Of a stretch of DNA of 64,000 nucleotides, positions 1-12,470 are shown piece after piece (position 1 is the stretch's first letter; every line of letters begins with the position of its first letter). The position numbers and the translations under genes were made by a program. The notes under the pieces are model-generated. The model was not told where the DNA came from, did not search any database, and saw nothing but the letters and a program-made list of their open reading frames with translations. Origin of the DNA: Mytilus californianus (Eukaryota; Mollusca; Bivalvia; Mytilida; Mytilidae); assembly GCF_021869535.1 (NCBI RefSeq), contig NW_026262679.1, forward strand, positions 86,053,143 through 86,117,142, in the 5' to 3' direction.

Positions 1-629
1 ACTGGACTATTAGGTCATTCAATTTAAAAAAAAAGAACTGTGTGTCCGAGTAGGACACTAAACTGCTGATTCTTGTTCGAAAGATACACCAAACTTTTAT
101 TACACGTATCCTCACTGTTATCATCTAGATATTGCCATACAACTGGTCGAATGCATATGCATTTGTTAATTAGCTGGCTAATTAAAAACGCAGTTCATGA
201 AAAAGATCGTGATCAAAGTACCATTTACTCTGAAAAAGTTCATTAATTTCAACTATGAATATTCCTAACTACGTAAAATTCCCATCTCTCTCTTACCCAC
301 AAAATTTTTAAACATCTAAATACATATGTTAAGCAAAATATATGAGAATGTGTCCACCAAGTATTTGGTATCCATGATGTTTTTCTAACAGAAACTCCGC
401 ATATAGAATTGTGTTTATTTTATTGTTTGTTTTTTTAAATCTACTTTGCTCAATACAAATACTAGTATATGGAACAAATCTCCGCGATTTTAAAAGCTTT
501 CACGTACAAAAAAAACGCAAGCGACAATGTTAGGTCTTCATTCGACTCGAAGTTAAACAAATAGTTGACCAAAAAACCACAACAAAAATGTCCAAGTTTT
601 ATTTCGGTTGTGATTGTTTTGAAACGCTA
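1..629. other. AT-rich non-coding DNA
   Basis: No supportable gene. AT-rich sequence with short homopolymer runs. No open frame resembles a protein and I recognise no repeat. Confidence 0.6.
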
Positions 630-725
630 TATATGCGGAGCTTCCGGGGGGCTTCGCCCCCCCCCCCCCTGGCCCCCTACCGGACCTACTGGGGGCTTTA
701 GGCGGCCCCCAGACCCCTCGCCCTA
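630..725. repeat. GC-rich island with G/C hairpin
   Basis: About 95 bases of very GC-rich DNA stand out from the AT-rich surroundings. The segment contains ggggggcttcgcccccc, a near-perfect hairpin with a ttcg-type loop. It continues with alternating C and G blocks (ggcccc, tgggggc, gcggccccc, agacccc). This block style resembles a GC-rich dispersed repeat seen in many invertebrate genomes, but I cannot name a family. The minus-strand frame across it (553-807) encodes a glycine/proline-rich peptide that is a by-product of composition. Confidence 0.55.
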
Positions 726-3700
726 TAGTTTGTGATTCCACTTCATTAAGAAGGTAACTACGCCCCTGGCTTGCACGTTGTGTAAAATAGTTAGAAGAGT
801 TGCTCATGTAGAGTTATATATAGTTTTCGTAGAACGAATTATCACAAATTACGATTGATGCCTTATGGTGGTACATAACACTACAGGGATCTGTAAAAAT
901 CAGCTGAACGTTTTAATCACGTTCTATTGCTAAGGAAATATTAAGCTTCTCAATGATCAAAATTAGTGTTTGTCAAATTGCTATATATCCAATTATTTTT
1001 TTTTGCGATAAAGTGTGTGGTTTGAATTTTTTATATGTTTGTCAAAGAATTAAAGTTAATATTTTGTCAAAATTTTATGAAAATTAAACGAGCCGAATTA
1101 ATTTTAGTCAAGGTGTTTGGTACCACCTTATACGACATAAATTGTCAGCTTTTGGTATGGTATTTCTTATTTTGCATTGGAATGAAGGGTGAACTTCTGT
1201 AAATACACTGATAGTAATGTCTTTGTTTCTGCGCTACTTTATAATGAAAAGGGTGTGATGCCTTTGTCTGATGGTACCTTATACTCTGCAAAAGTCTGTC
1301 AAGTCATGAGTGAAAAGGCGTCATTCTTTATCTTTAAATTGGTTCTAAACCGTTAACGACACCTATCGGAAATGTCAAGGGATAAGTGATCACTGCAATG
1401 CTAAGCAAGCAGAGTAGTTTGCAGCCAGGAATTCAATAGTAGAAATGAAAATAACAGCTATGAATGTATCTAGGGGATGTGAACATAGAATAGGCAGTTT
1501 TCTTTTCAACTCAGCAATCAAACCGTTCATTAAAGTTATTTTAGTATTTATTTATTGAGCTTAATGACAATTTAAAATATTCTAGATTTATTCAACTATA
1601 ATTGATAAGTACAGTGGGAACAAGATTTTTTACGTCCTTCGAAATAAATAAATTTCTTATTCAGCAGTTGGGCATAGTATTTGAGTGTGATTATTGTTTG
1701 TACACAACACATTGGTCAAATTTTTCTTATATCCAGGATTGTTTTTCTTTTTATCCAAGGACATTCATTCATTCTTCGTGTAATTGTACCTGGTCAATAA
1801 CACGATAACGGTCATCTGTGTTATTACTGCAAACCGATTAAACGAAATTACATACGATTTGATACTGAATAGTTATTATATTAACCCTTTGCTTTACGAT
1901 GTAGTCTAATTATAATACATTGACGCTAATAATCAGAGGTAAATACATATCGTTTTTAAAAAAAAACCAGCTACATGTATAACCCAATGTTACATATGAT
2001 AACCACAAAACTTATGTCCATTCTACTGGTAGTCTGTGACTACCCAAAGATTATTTGTTAATTTAACTATTTAAATGTTTCTTTTATTCCTTTCAGAATT
2101 CAAAAAAATTAAAAGTTAAAAAAAGAGGAATGTAAATCATACGTATTTATTGGTCTGTTTCCACCAACAACCTCACTACAGTCAACTTTCATTAAAGGAA
2201 AACTAGATTGCAGCAAAACATTCTGTTCAAACTGGAACTAGGGACCCTTTTGAAATCGTAGTCACGTGCGAGCTTTTGCTTCGAGTTGACGGCCTTACTG
2301 TGACTTCGAGGTCAAAATCATATATGCTCTTGAGGTCATAGTTCATATTATATGCCATGGCGTTAGTTGCTGTATAAGAAGTAACAATTAAAACATATCT
2401 TATTTCATAAAAATCCGGCGGTTATTCGGCAATACATGTATTTGAAATAACTTACCAAGGTGAAACGTTTATTTATTACTTTTTTAAATTGAGGATTGAC
2501 CTAAATAAGGAACGATCTTAATAAAGATCGATAAACCCATAGATATTTAAAAGCTGCAAATTCGTGATAGTAAAAAGAATGAAAGCAATCTGAGGTAGCC
2601 TTTGCCTGAGGGTATTTCAACATTGGTTTTGTTAAATTTATGATATTTTCCAGTTGACAAAGTATGAATAAAAACAGACATACAAAATCATGGCCAGTCG
2701 CGAAGAATTGGATATTGGTCGACTGTGTTAAAATAGAAATGTAAATTACTAATTACATAGGACGGTATAAGACAGAGACAATCGTAAAAAGAAGATAAAC
2801 TAACACATAGTTAACACAAAGACTCGATGTATAATCAGAAAACACGAAAAACCACTACATGAGAATTAAACAAACATTTTCCTTCTTGAGAATATACCCA
2901 CTAATTCCCGGTTGGTATACCATTTACTAATAATATTCAACTGATTTGTACAGTGTTGCAATCGTCGTATTGAGCATCACACCCATTGTAATTATATTTA
3001 TGCCCCGCCGACTGTGCGACTTTTGTCCGTTCGTCCGTCATTTCCTAGGTTAAAGTTTTTTTTAATGTTATTTACCATGAAGTTGTAGTCACATCAACGT
3101 GTATACATGTACATCCAATACGCTGGGATGCATTGTGGTTATACATATGTATGTAGTTCAAAGGAGAACTTTCACAGAAATATATTGATTTAAAAATATA
3201 AGTAGCGTACAGCGGATATAAAAGCGATGTCGAATTCAGGTCTTTGAGACACTGCATGTGTGTACATGCAAACACTCCAGACAGTTATAATAAAAGTTTT
3301 ATTATCATGCACGTATGCTCATAACATGGATCTTGTTAATTTTGACGACCGACAAAGTCATTAAATATAATTGAGTAACAATCAATGAAGCAATATATGC
3401 AGCAGTTTAAGTATGTTGTGACATACATCATTTTGAGTTAAAGTAACCGTAATATATTTACGGATATTGGTACAGTTGACATTTAACGAAGTAGCTATAT
3501 AGCTTGGCGCAACATAAAGGGACATCAATAGTTATGTCGTTAATTTCTTATTTAAAATTAGTAATTATAGAAAAATAAGCTAGTTTATAGATGGAAGAGA
3601 TCGACCACACGTAGAAGATGTGGTTGACAACGGTAAAAAAAAGTATCGAGTTGACATTGAAAGAAGCTAATGTGATGTTTTTCATTATCGTTATTTATTA

Positions 3701-4182
3701 ACTTGATTTCGAAAAATGATACACAGTTTAACTACCGATGTAGAATTAATTTGGATAAGAATGTCCTCCTCGTCTTTTTTTTAATACCTTAATTTTGTCA
3801 AAATATATTAAAATATTACAGTTCTGATTCATTTTTAATGATTTAACAATAGTCACATGTTCAAAAACATACCAAAGTTATGTTAATAACCAACTGCATA
3901 GATAGGAATGTGTGATAAAAATTAAATGACTTAAAGAGAAAGGCCTTGATATGAACTAAATTTAAAGAAAATTGGTCCCACCTTTTCAAATGTCAAAAAC
4001 ATTTTCATTTCATACTTTTCTATATATTTAATCTTTTGTTAATGTTTAATGCCTACATGTGAATATTGGAAATGTTGCGACACATTCGAGACAATGTTTA
4101 GATTTTAATATTTATGGTAACCCTCTATATTAAAATAATTTTACTACAATGCAATTTTCGTATACGATGTATTTAAAATTTC
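726..4182. other. Gene desert, AT-rich
   Basis: I find no gene, RNA gene or recognisable repeat. Open frames are short (at most 68 codons), lack motifs and match chance expectation. Conventional exons with unusual codon use could be hidden here, because exon detection by eye is weak. Confidence 0.5.
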
Positions 4183-4492
4183 GTTTTAATCTAAATATTC
4201 ACAACATACAAATGTGTCGTCAAAGAACGTGTTTATTGATACAGAAAGAACTCTAAAAGTAACCGATGCACACATTTTGCTTTTTGGAATCATACTGTCA
4301 AAAGAGACGAATGCTTTAAAGAGTGGCGTTACCGTTGATTTGTGCGATGATTTAGTAAGAATTAAGTCATGGGAAAAGTCTTGGATGATTGCCACAATCT
4401 CTCGCTTCCGATGAATCCGTAGATGACCAGTTGAAAACCAAAGTAAAGCTTCGTTTTCTACCAGACATGTTCTTTCTATGCTGAACTTCCAA
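4183..4492 (-). other. Possible coding exon or remnant (unknown)
   Basis: On the minus strand one frame is open for roughly 100 codons from about 4492 down to a stop near 4183. It includes the segments RKREIVAIIQDFSHDLIL and KMCASVTFRVLSVSINTFF. The plus strand is also open for 66 codons over 4214-4414. The block is less AT-rich than its surroundings and amino-acid use on either strand looks protein-like. I see no convincing splice sites and recognise no family. It may be an exon, a decayed transposon gene or chance, and the coding strand is uncertain. Confidence 0.18.
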
Positions 4493-4742
4493 AATTATTA
4501 CATTACTTTTCTGTCGTTTTACCTACTTATCATACCATACTGTATAATTGTATATGCATATAAAAAAATACAACCAAACGTTGCCAAGCACGTAACAATC
4601 AGCCAATCAACGATCATAAAATATATCATATGCAAATACCATCCGTAAAATGCAAGTGAAATGATAAAACAAAAACTTAATGGTATCAATGTTTAAACAG
4701 AAGAGGGATGACGGGTGAATTCCAGCTGTATTTATAAAAACA

Positions 4743-5012
4743 TGGAGAAGTATCATTGTCATGTAATGAGGTAACTATTTACGAAAAAAACAGGTCACCA
4801 TACGACCTTTAACAATGATCAAAACCCATACGTAAGTTATAAAAGGCCCTTTACAACAAAATATGAAACAATACAGAGAATACTAAGGACCTTATTTAAG
4901 GTAATAACATTAAATATATTATACAATCATGACATTAACCAATGAAAACCACTAGTCTGACGACTTCTGGCTTGGAACAGGCACAGACATAATATAGCGG
5001 TCTCAAACATGT
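4743..5012 (+). repeat. Dispersed repeat family A, diverged copy
   Basis: Recognisable landmarks of the mussel dispersed repeat occur in the expected order. They are a degenerate head (ggagaagtatcattgtca), ggtcaccatacgacctt, caatgatcaaaacccata, tataaaaggccct and a 3' part ending in gacttctggcttggaaca. The same order appears in the copies at 29.7, 30.1 and 38.6 kb. It is a non-coding, diverged copy. I call this family A for cross-reference only. Confidence 0.7.
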
Positions 5013-7120
5013 GCTTACTAATTATTATAACCCCTAAGAGATATGACAGGCCAACATAAGATAAATCTGTAAAAATCAGTTGGACAAGACTTACGCATCA
5101 GATACATGTAGCTATATATCTACTAAGTGCAAACACAACTAACAAAAAGTATTTAGTAATACCACTACAACATTTTTGGCTGCTTTGTCGGCCTGTACGA
5201 TCACAAAACGCTTTGAGAGTGCTTAGGGTTTATTCCTACTCCAAGAAATGGACGTGTTATTGACTCTATTAATAATTTCATAAATTATTTTAGAATGATA
5301 TATATACAGTGTGCATACATTTTACATTATAATTATCAAATAAACATCAAGTGAATTTAAACGTACGTAAATAAATGGTAATGATAAGCTAGATAATTTA
5401 AATGAGATAATAAAGAGTCAATTTCTACAATTTATATTGCAAAAAAATCGACTGGCGAACTGATTGCTCTCTACTGAATGGCCTTAAACTATACACGTAA
5501 TTCAATGACTTCCGTAGTGAAGAATAATGTAGTAAAAGTTGATAAGCTGTAAACATTTCACTTAATGTTTTATGCATCCTGGTACCTTTTCCGTGTCTTT
5601 CAAAACGAATATTTTAAAACTGGTTAACAAACGTTGTGCAATAAAACTAAATCGCCTATAAAATTTTAAAACCCTAACGGTTAAAGAGTTTATTCCACTG
5701 CACAAGGACAGTCATAGTAAATTATTAGTATTGCCAACTTTTTTTCTACATTTTCATCTGTATTTCCAATCAAAGCCGACACGTACTTCCGTTGGGTCCA
5801 GACACAAGATTATATATACATCTAGTTATCAAACTGAAATTTTATAATATAATATATGTATTGTTGCGCCAGGCTGCCTTTGGATTATACTCATTTACCA
5901 GAAAAATTTCTATTTAAACTTATTCCCATACCCTTTTCAAAATATAAAAATAAAAAACATAAACAAGACGTCACAAAAAAAAAACTAATTCTCTTTCAGA
6001 GTTATGAATGAATGTAACTCAGGGATACAAGCTGTGAAATATTTGATTATATTAATTTAGTTCTACATTGAAGTCGGAGTAACATAACAAGCCTTTTGGA
6101 GCTTCCATGTACAGTAGTAATATAAAGTTTGACAATAGACCACATGTACAGAACAAAGTCTTTAAACAGACTCCTCATTCCTTCATATTCTAAATGATGA
6201 ACTTTAAAAAAAAATGAGTATCTTACCTGTTTGAAATATTTGAATTTAATGTTATTGAAAGTAAAATAAATCAAATATATACGCACATGTATCTTAATTG
6301 AGGAAATATACATAAATACCTAGTTTTAATAAATATTATATGAATTATTTTATTCCATTTAATGATTTTTTTATTCAACATACATAAAAAGCGTGGCACT
6401 CTACCTAGACGAAGTATCGGTTTTAGCTTCCGTATTTATAACGGACGTCTCTTTTAAACATGGGTCATACTGCCTTTTGGTGCAGGCTAAAGGTGAACTA
6501 CTGTCAGTTTCAAAGAAGTCAAGGGATGACCATGTGTCTATACCTCAGTTACCCCTTGGGTTGATAATATTCATTTTATATTACTTCCAGAAAACATTCG
6601 TTAATCTTCATAACTTTATAATTATATATGCATATAACAGCATTTATTTTCAATTTTCACATCATATTCGTGAACATATTTAGGGTTTTGATATATCCGC
6701 CGTATGGATATCCGTCTTTTTTCGCTATAAAATGTCGAGTTGACTTTATCACGCAGTCTTGTACCGGTAGCCTGGTATTAGGCATTTTGATTAAGAATTC
6801 CTGCAATGTAGTAAACAGTAATCAACTTTTATTCTGTAATCTTTCGTTTTTTTGACGAATGTGTTTGTTTGAAGTACCAACTTACACATTAATCAAGCAA
6901 CTTGTCTGTCAATCAAATCTTCATGTACTCTAATAACTTCTTACTAATGAATTATAGATAGTTTTGACCTTCCTTTAATACCTATCAAACCTTACATAAA
7001 AAATAACATGACCGATAATCCATACTCATGGTTAGCACGAACAATGTCATAGCTAGCATAATTATCATTGGAACTATAATTACAAAAAACATATTTCGAC
7101 ATGAACATTTATTTGGCGTT
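5013..7120. other. Gene desert, AT-rich
   Basis: No supportable gene. Open frames at 6047-6313 (minus) and 6393-6855 (plus) are leucine/isoleucine/phenylalanine-rich, have no domain signature and overlap one another, as expected by chance in AT-rich DNA. I recognise no repeat here. Confidence 0.5.
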
Positions 7121-7124
7121 TCAA

Positions 7125-7205
7125 CATTTTTGATTTGAGCGTCACTGATGAGTCTTTTGTAGACGAAACACGCGTCTGGTGTACAAATCATAAGCCTTGT
7201 ATCTT
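7125..7205 (+). repeat. Dispersed repeat family B fragment
   Basis: Contains gagcgtcactgatgagtc followed by ttttgtagacgaaacacg and cgtctggtgtac. I recall this as a very common mussel repeat fragment. Reverse-oriented relatives lie at 9080, 34515 and 55928 in this window. It is non-coding. The overlapping minus-strand 87-codon frame is incidental. Confidence 0.7.
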
Positions 7206-7283
7206 TGAATTGTATTTTTTGAAAAACACAATGTGTTGAAAATACCAATACTATATGTAGACATAAACGTTTAATCCCGCAGC

Positions 7284-7580
7284 AAATGTTTGCACCTGTC
7301 CTAAGTCAGGAATCTGATGTACAGTATTTGTCGTCTTGTTTATGTAGTTCATACGTGTTTCTCGTTTCTCGTTTTTATATAGATTAAACCGTTGGTTTTC
7401 CCGTTTGAATGGTTTTACACTAGTAATTTTTGGGGCCCTTTATAGCTTGCTGTTCGGTGTGAGCCAATGCTCCGTGTTGAAGGCCGTACCTTGACCTATA
7501 ATGGTTTACTTTTATAAATTGTTACTTGGATGGAGAGTTGTCTCATTGGCACTCATACCACATCTTCCTATATCTATATA
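7284..7580 (-). repeat. Dispersed repeat related to family A (minus)
   Basis: Read on the minus strand it opens with agatgtggtatgagtgcc and caatgagacaactctcc, the same terminal motif as family A. The interior differs: ttgaaggccgtaccttgac, gcttgctgttcggtgtgag, and a distal cctgtcctaagtcaggaatc. I recognise this combination from mussel sequences. The shared head with a different body suggests a related family or a common end. It has no coding capacity. Confidence 0.75.
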
Positions 7581-8448
7581 ATCTCAAAGTCGGTTCTGAG
7601 TAGGGAATCTCGTCAGTAGATGTCTTAAGGTATAATTATAATAATCTTTTGTATTTTAGGGAATTTGGTGCTGATTTCATATCTTATTTTCTGTTGAATT
7701 TATTTACTTCTGTTCTAGACTCGGGGAGATCTTGACATATTGTACAGACATCTGGCATTTTATTGATACGGACCGTATGTTGACATATTACAAGCTGTGT
7801 TTTACATTTTTGTGTCGTTGGATTGGTACCTCATTGTGTGTAAGGGAATGTAGACCTATAGAGGTCTTTTTAGGTATTAGGTCATTTTGTTGCTGCTCTA
7901 TTACATTTGTACATATTCCCCAAGTCTCGTTCCAATCATACAGAAAACAATGAATCAAATCACTGTTAACTGCCATCGGTGTTTACAAGAACAAATACTT
8001 TTTCTTTTATAAATATAATGATAGGTACCAAGTTATTATTTGTATATGCTTCTTCTGAAAGTAGTCATAAACACATCAATTTTTTTTGTATGATAAATAT
8101 TCTATGCTTCTTTTCAGGTATCATTGTCTTGTCAATCAAACGAAAAACAATTTATATATCGGGTTTAATTACTAAGCAATAGGCAAAAACTAAAAAAAAT
8201 GTCAAAAGTTATTTATCTGTTGTAAGTAACTGATTGATTTCTGGAGTATAATGTTCAAGCAATTGACAGTTGATGGATGATTATAACTTAGTGTGAATTA
8301 TTTCGTTTACACGTCATTACTGTACAAAACAAAGCTTAAAGTTATGTTTTTAATTGTTTTCCAATACGATGCAAAAGATAATAAGTCGTGATGCAAAGTA
8401 AGATACCATGCAGTGCTTGCCGACATTGTAGACAGTTTCTGGTCTGTG
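7581..8448. other. Non-coding AT-rich DNA
   Basis: The overlapping plus (7732-7953) and minus (7788-7976) frames are short and lack recognisable motifs. A pyrimidine-rich ttgtattttag at about 7650 resembles a splice acceptor, but no convincing exon follows. Confidence 0.45.
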
Positions 8449-8621
8449 GATGCGTATACAGCGTTGTATAAGCAACTTTATCTTGCGTCAATGCTTAAAC
8501 CCTCAATATTATTTTTTTTATTTAAAGTAGATATTTTAGACCTAGTGATGCATATACAGTGTATCTTGCGTCAACGCTAAAAACCCTCACTACTATTTTC
8601 TCTTTAAAGTAGATATTTTAG
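8449..8621 (+). repeat. Tandem duplication, two imperfect units
   Basis: Unit 1 (8449-8546) and unit 2 (8547-8621) share, in order, gatgc[g/a]tatacag, tatcttgcgtcaa[t/c]gct, aaaccctca and ctttaaagtagatatttta-like blocks. Unit 2 lacks about 20 bases present in unit 1. This is a local two-copy duplication with no coding content. Confidence 0.75.
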
Positions 8622-9079
8622 TATCCTGTGTTCACAAAGAAGACTAATGGAATGCTGACATTTGAAAAGTAGGTTAATTTTGTAAAAACACTGTTCAGTT
8701 AAAGTATCCGTTAGAATGAAATCATAATGTACTATATACTGCATGTCCTGATTTAATAGAATCAGATACTTTTATCAGCTAGAATAAATTCATGACGAGT
8801 CGGAAATTAAATCTGATGTTCCACTGAGATTTACAGTTATATCATAAGTGGTATAACATTGATGTTTCATTTATACGAGACGATGCTTGAGTTGAAGTCA
8901 CTAACAAGAGTTAAATGTCATTTCAAATACAGATCGCTTTTTGTGATAGTTATATCTATATCGTGAAAAATGGATGAAACTGCTTCGCGGTCAATCAATT
9001 CGTTATAATTGCAATGTTGATTTGAAAGTACTAAGCAAATAAAACTCATCAAAAGGAACAATATACAGGCTTATAATTT
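8622..9079. other. Non-coding AT-rich DNA
   Basis: No gene, repeat or RNA feature that I can support. Confidence 0.5.
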
Positions 9080-9240
9080 GTTACTCCAGACGCGCGTTTC
9101 ATCCACACATGACTTGTCAGAGGTGCTCGAATCTAATGCTAGAAGGCCAAAATGATACACGATGTTGAAGAACATTGCAAGCCAAAAATTCCCCAAAGTT
9201 GTGCCAAAAAGACATACCATCTATGCATTGGAGAACCTGA
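9080..9240 (-). repeat. Dispersed repeat family B fragment (minus)
   Basis: Contains ccagacgcgcgtttcatcc, then acttgtcagaggtgctcgaa. This is the inverted, diverged counterpart of the family B block at 7125. It continues into gatgttgaagaacattgca and ccaaaaattccccaaagttg, which I associate with the body of the same mussel repeat. It is non-coding. Confidence 0.65.
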
Positions 9241-11600
9241 ATTTAAAATGAAAAAACACAGAGACGCATCTCACCATGGTGAAGCTACTGTGTTCGTTAA
9301 TATAATGTCTCAAACTAGAAGATGGCCCTAATATATATAGCCTGACTGAGCATTATGACAGTGGGTGGATGTGCTTTCTTTAAAAGAAAAACCGCACAAA
9401 AATGGATCTACGCCACGATCTGAAGACACAATTATACACAATCGGCATGTGGTGTAGGAATGTTGCTAGCAGAACAGGAAAATTAAATTTTATGATAAAT
9501 GTTACCAAGTTTTATGTAAAAAATAACTCCGAAGTACTTTTGAGATTGAGGAAGACTTATGCCTATTGTTTACGTTATATCTCGTTTTAGGGCCGTGCAT
9601 GTATATCAAATTTAACGACAACTTGCATTTAAAAGAAGTATTGCGAAAAGAAATTCAGAAATCGAAGAACTGAGCTTTGAGTATTCTTATAAAATCCTGT
9701 TTTCTAAACATGGGTTATCCACATAAAAAAAAGGTAACTCTCACACTCGTGTCTACTAGACAGACATATATGTGCATATAAAATGTAAATGTTCCTTTCT
9801 AATTAATCATGCTATAAGGCACCATTTTGCAAACTGAATACCTGTTTACGAAGCCTATCAAATAACCACAGTATTGGTAAAATGATACCTTAGCTCTTCT
9901 TACTTTTTTTACAGTTAAGATAAAACTTTCAAGTTGCATTAAGAGTTGATCAAGGATTGACCATGGTTATGTCAGTTGCCTACAGTAACTGACAAACTTG
10001 TCCACTGAATTACTTGAAGACGTTTCCAATTGAATTCTGCAGCATCTACTTCTAAGTTCTATATTTTGTATAAATAAGGGCGACTTAATACCTGTAATAC
10101 ATGTAGCTCTTATTCTGTAAACGAATAAGGACATAGTGCTGTCCTCAATGCAGTAATTACCAGCTCGACACGATTCAGAAGTTATTCTTGTGAAATGCAC
10201 GTTTGAAAGAAATAGTTACATATACATGTTTTATGTATAGATCTAAAGGAAGTTACAAGTGTTGATTAAAACGTGAATGTTAACATGTCGGGTCTACGAC
10301 TGAGTTAAAGCTAAGCCTATTCATAGTAATCAACAAAGAATGCACAATTTTAACGAGATACGTTTTGTTTTCGCTGATGGAACGCAAACTAGACCAAGCA
10401 GCGCACTAAGGATGGTAATTTCAGTAACAAAATGTCGATATAAATGAGTAGATACAGTAATTTTGTAATGAAGCTGTACCGACCCCATAACCCGAATTCA
10501 GTAGTTGTAATCCGTTGAACACCGATGGCTACGTTTTCGCAAGTATGAGAGATCGATTATGGGGAGGGACTGAACCATATATGTATGCATCATTGTGCGA
10601 CAAATAAACTAACTTTTGTCAGAAAAATCTACTGAAAGGTTTAATAATCTTCACAACGTTACACGAAAGAGACCAAGTGCACGTTAAACTTATTGCTTAT
10701 TTATTATTAAAAGCTGCAGAATATAAGTCTATTACTACTAAAGTTGCAGTGCACGTTTTTTTTTTCTACTTAATGAAGACGGTAACTATTTGATTGACTT
10801 TGCTGTCAGAACAACATGGCATGGCTAGTGTTTGTCAATATTCCTTCCGGAATGTTTCTTTATTTATTGATAACCCCGAGAACATTGTAAATAGAACAAT
10901 CTGTACATACTAATCGAGTATTCCGACTTATCATGACATCTTTAGTGAATTTTTAATCTTCTTTAAAAGAAACTTCGTCCAAAAGACACGCATAGAATTA
11001 TAATCAGAAAGTTCAATCGGAGTGTTGTCTCTTTTATTTTAGCGCAACGGTTTTATTTGGAATATTAGAATACAGTATGCATATTTATACAAGTCGTAAG
11101 AAAGTAACATATCGAATCGCGAAATGGTGATGCTACACAGACAGGAAAACATATACAATATTCATACCGTCTACATATATATGCAACGATTCATTTGTTT
11201 TTAAGAGCTTAGTGTTTTATGATCCGTAATATCATGATATATTTTTACATGTAGGTCATGTAAATAAGCAAATAACAACAATATCTACAGAAGAATGCGA
11301 GTTAAAATACTCCAGCACAGTTAGGTGGCTATTGAGAATCACAGTCTGGTGAACAACTGATATTTGTATCTTGTTTGTCAAGGATAACATCAAGATTTAG
11401 TCGCATTACTATGAATGCAAGTCTTTATATTAGATATTATGCACATTTGCCCCTCCGCTTCCCCATTGAGTTTCTAACGAATATTTGCCTATTATTTTCA
11501 ATTATTCTAGAACTCCGACTCATGTGAACTAAAAAAATCGTTGTTTTTTTTCTACGTTATGCTACAGTATCAGAATATCAATTTAGTCGGGGGTCGGGTT
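9241..11600. other. Gene desert with one weak open frame
   Basis: No supportable gene. A minus-strand frame at 9967-10200 (77 codons, with segments such as SPLFIQNIELRSRCCRIQLE) is slightly less AT-rich than its flanks and could be an exon remnant. It has no recognisable family and no clear splice pair. The rest is featureless AT-rich DNA. Confidence 0.45.
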
Positions 11601-11601
11601 T

Positions 11602-11855
11602 GGGGGGGGGGGGGGGCTCGGTGGCCGAGTGGTCTAAGTAGTTACTACTGTAATCACTAGCCAGTCAACACTGAGGTTGTGAGTTCGAACCCCGCTCGTG
11701 CGGGTGCACGCGACTCCAATCTTAATTGACTAGGATTGTCAGTTTTCCTATCGAAGGTCGGTGGTTTTCTCCGGGCATTCCGGCTTCCTCCACCAATAAA
11801 AACTGGTGCTTAAAGGTGGCGTTAAAACACAAAAAATCAACCAATCAATCAATTC
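11602..11855 (+). mobile_element. tRNA-derived SINE, (AATC)n-tailed
   Basis: A run of 15 Gs (11602-11616) leads into a tRNA-like head with an A box (tggccgagtgg, 11622-11632) and a B box (gagttcgaacc, 11681-11691). These are the internal RNA polymerase III promoter elements. The body follows (ggtcggtggttttctccggg, ccaataaaaac), then gcgttaaaacac and a short (aatc)n tail. The head resembles a serine/leucine-type tRNA. Bivalve SINEs of this plan are known; I believe this is one of them but cannot assign the family. Movement would depend on a LINE reverse transcriptase in trans. Confidence 0.88.
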
Positions 11856-12423
11856 AGTCGGTTTTGTCAGTAGAGATACCGACTTGTTGCTTCATTTGCG
11901 TACCAACATTTTTAGTGCCGACAAAAGGATGACTGTGATGAAAAGTGACTTTGACGCGAAAATACTGCTAATAGTTTGGCCAAAAATATGGGAAAAGGAT
12001 GCAAGGGTTTGCAATGTGAGAATTATATTAAATAAAAATGTTTGAAAAGTGAAGTTTAAGCATTCCTTTTGTACCACCTCTTCAGACCGAAAGCAATGAA
12101 TTTCACTATATAGGTAAAAGGAAGACTTCGTATTGATACATGTACAATTAAAAATCTTAGCTCGTCCTTTTTTAAACTGATTGATTATTGGTCGATTTAC
12201 GTCTAAAGCAAATATCTCCTGCATTTTTAAATGTCAAACATCTGAAATATGTTATATGGTGTTTTGAAGACATACACGAGGAAAATTGTTTGTTCCAATT
12301 GTTACTGGTAAATTTTTGAATTGCATTGTCTTGGTCCTGTTTGTGATTTTCTGTATTGATTTAACGTTTACATTCATGACTTTATATATTCATAGCCTAA
12401 TTTATGACGCTATAATCTAGATT
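11856..12423. other. Non-coding DNA next to the SINE
   Basis: The plus-strand frames starting at 11726 and 11806 merely read through the SINE. The minus frame 11892-12224 (110 codons) has no recognisable domain. No supportable gene. Confidence 0.45.
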
Positions 12424-12470
12424 GGTACCCGGCCGTTATTGAAAATCTTGACAATACCGTCCGGTATGGG
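12424..12470. repeat. Short imperfect hairpin
   Basis: The left arm tacccggccgttattg pairs with the right arm caataccgtccggta around a ~10-base loop, allowing mismatches. The stem is unusually GC-rich for this window. It could be the end or centre of a small fold-back element, or a chance palindrome. Confidence 0.45.

Noticed and set aside
11616-11700. Functional serine/leucine-type tRNA gene
   Set aside because: Linked to a SINE body and (AATC)n tail shared with the copies at 18.6 and 55.1 kb.
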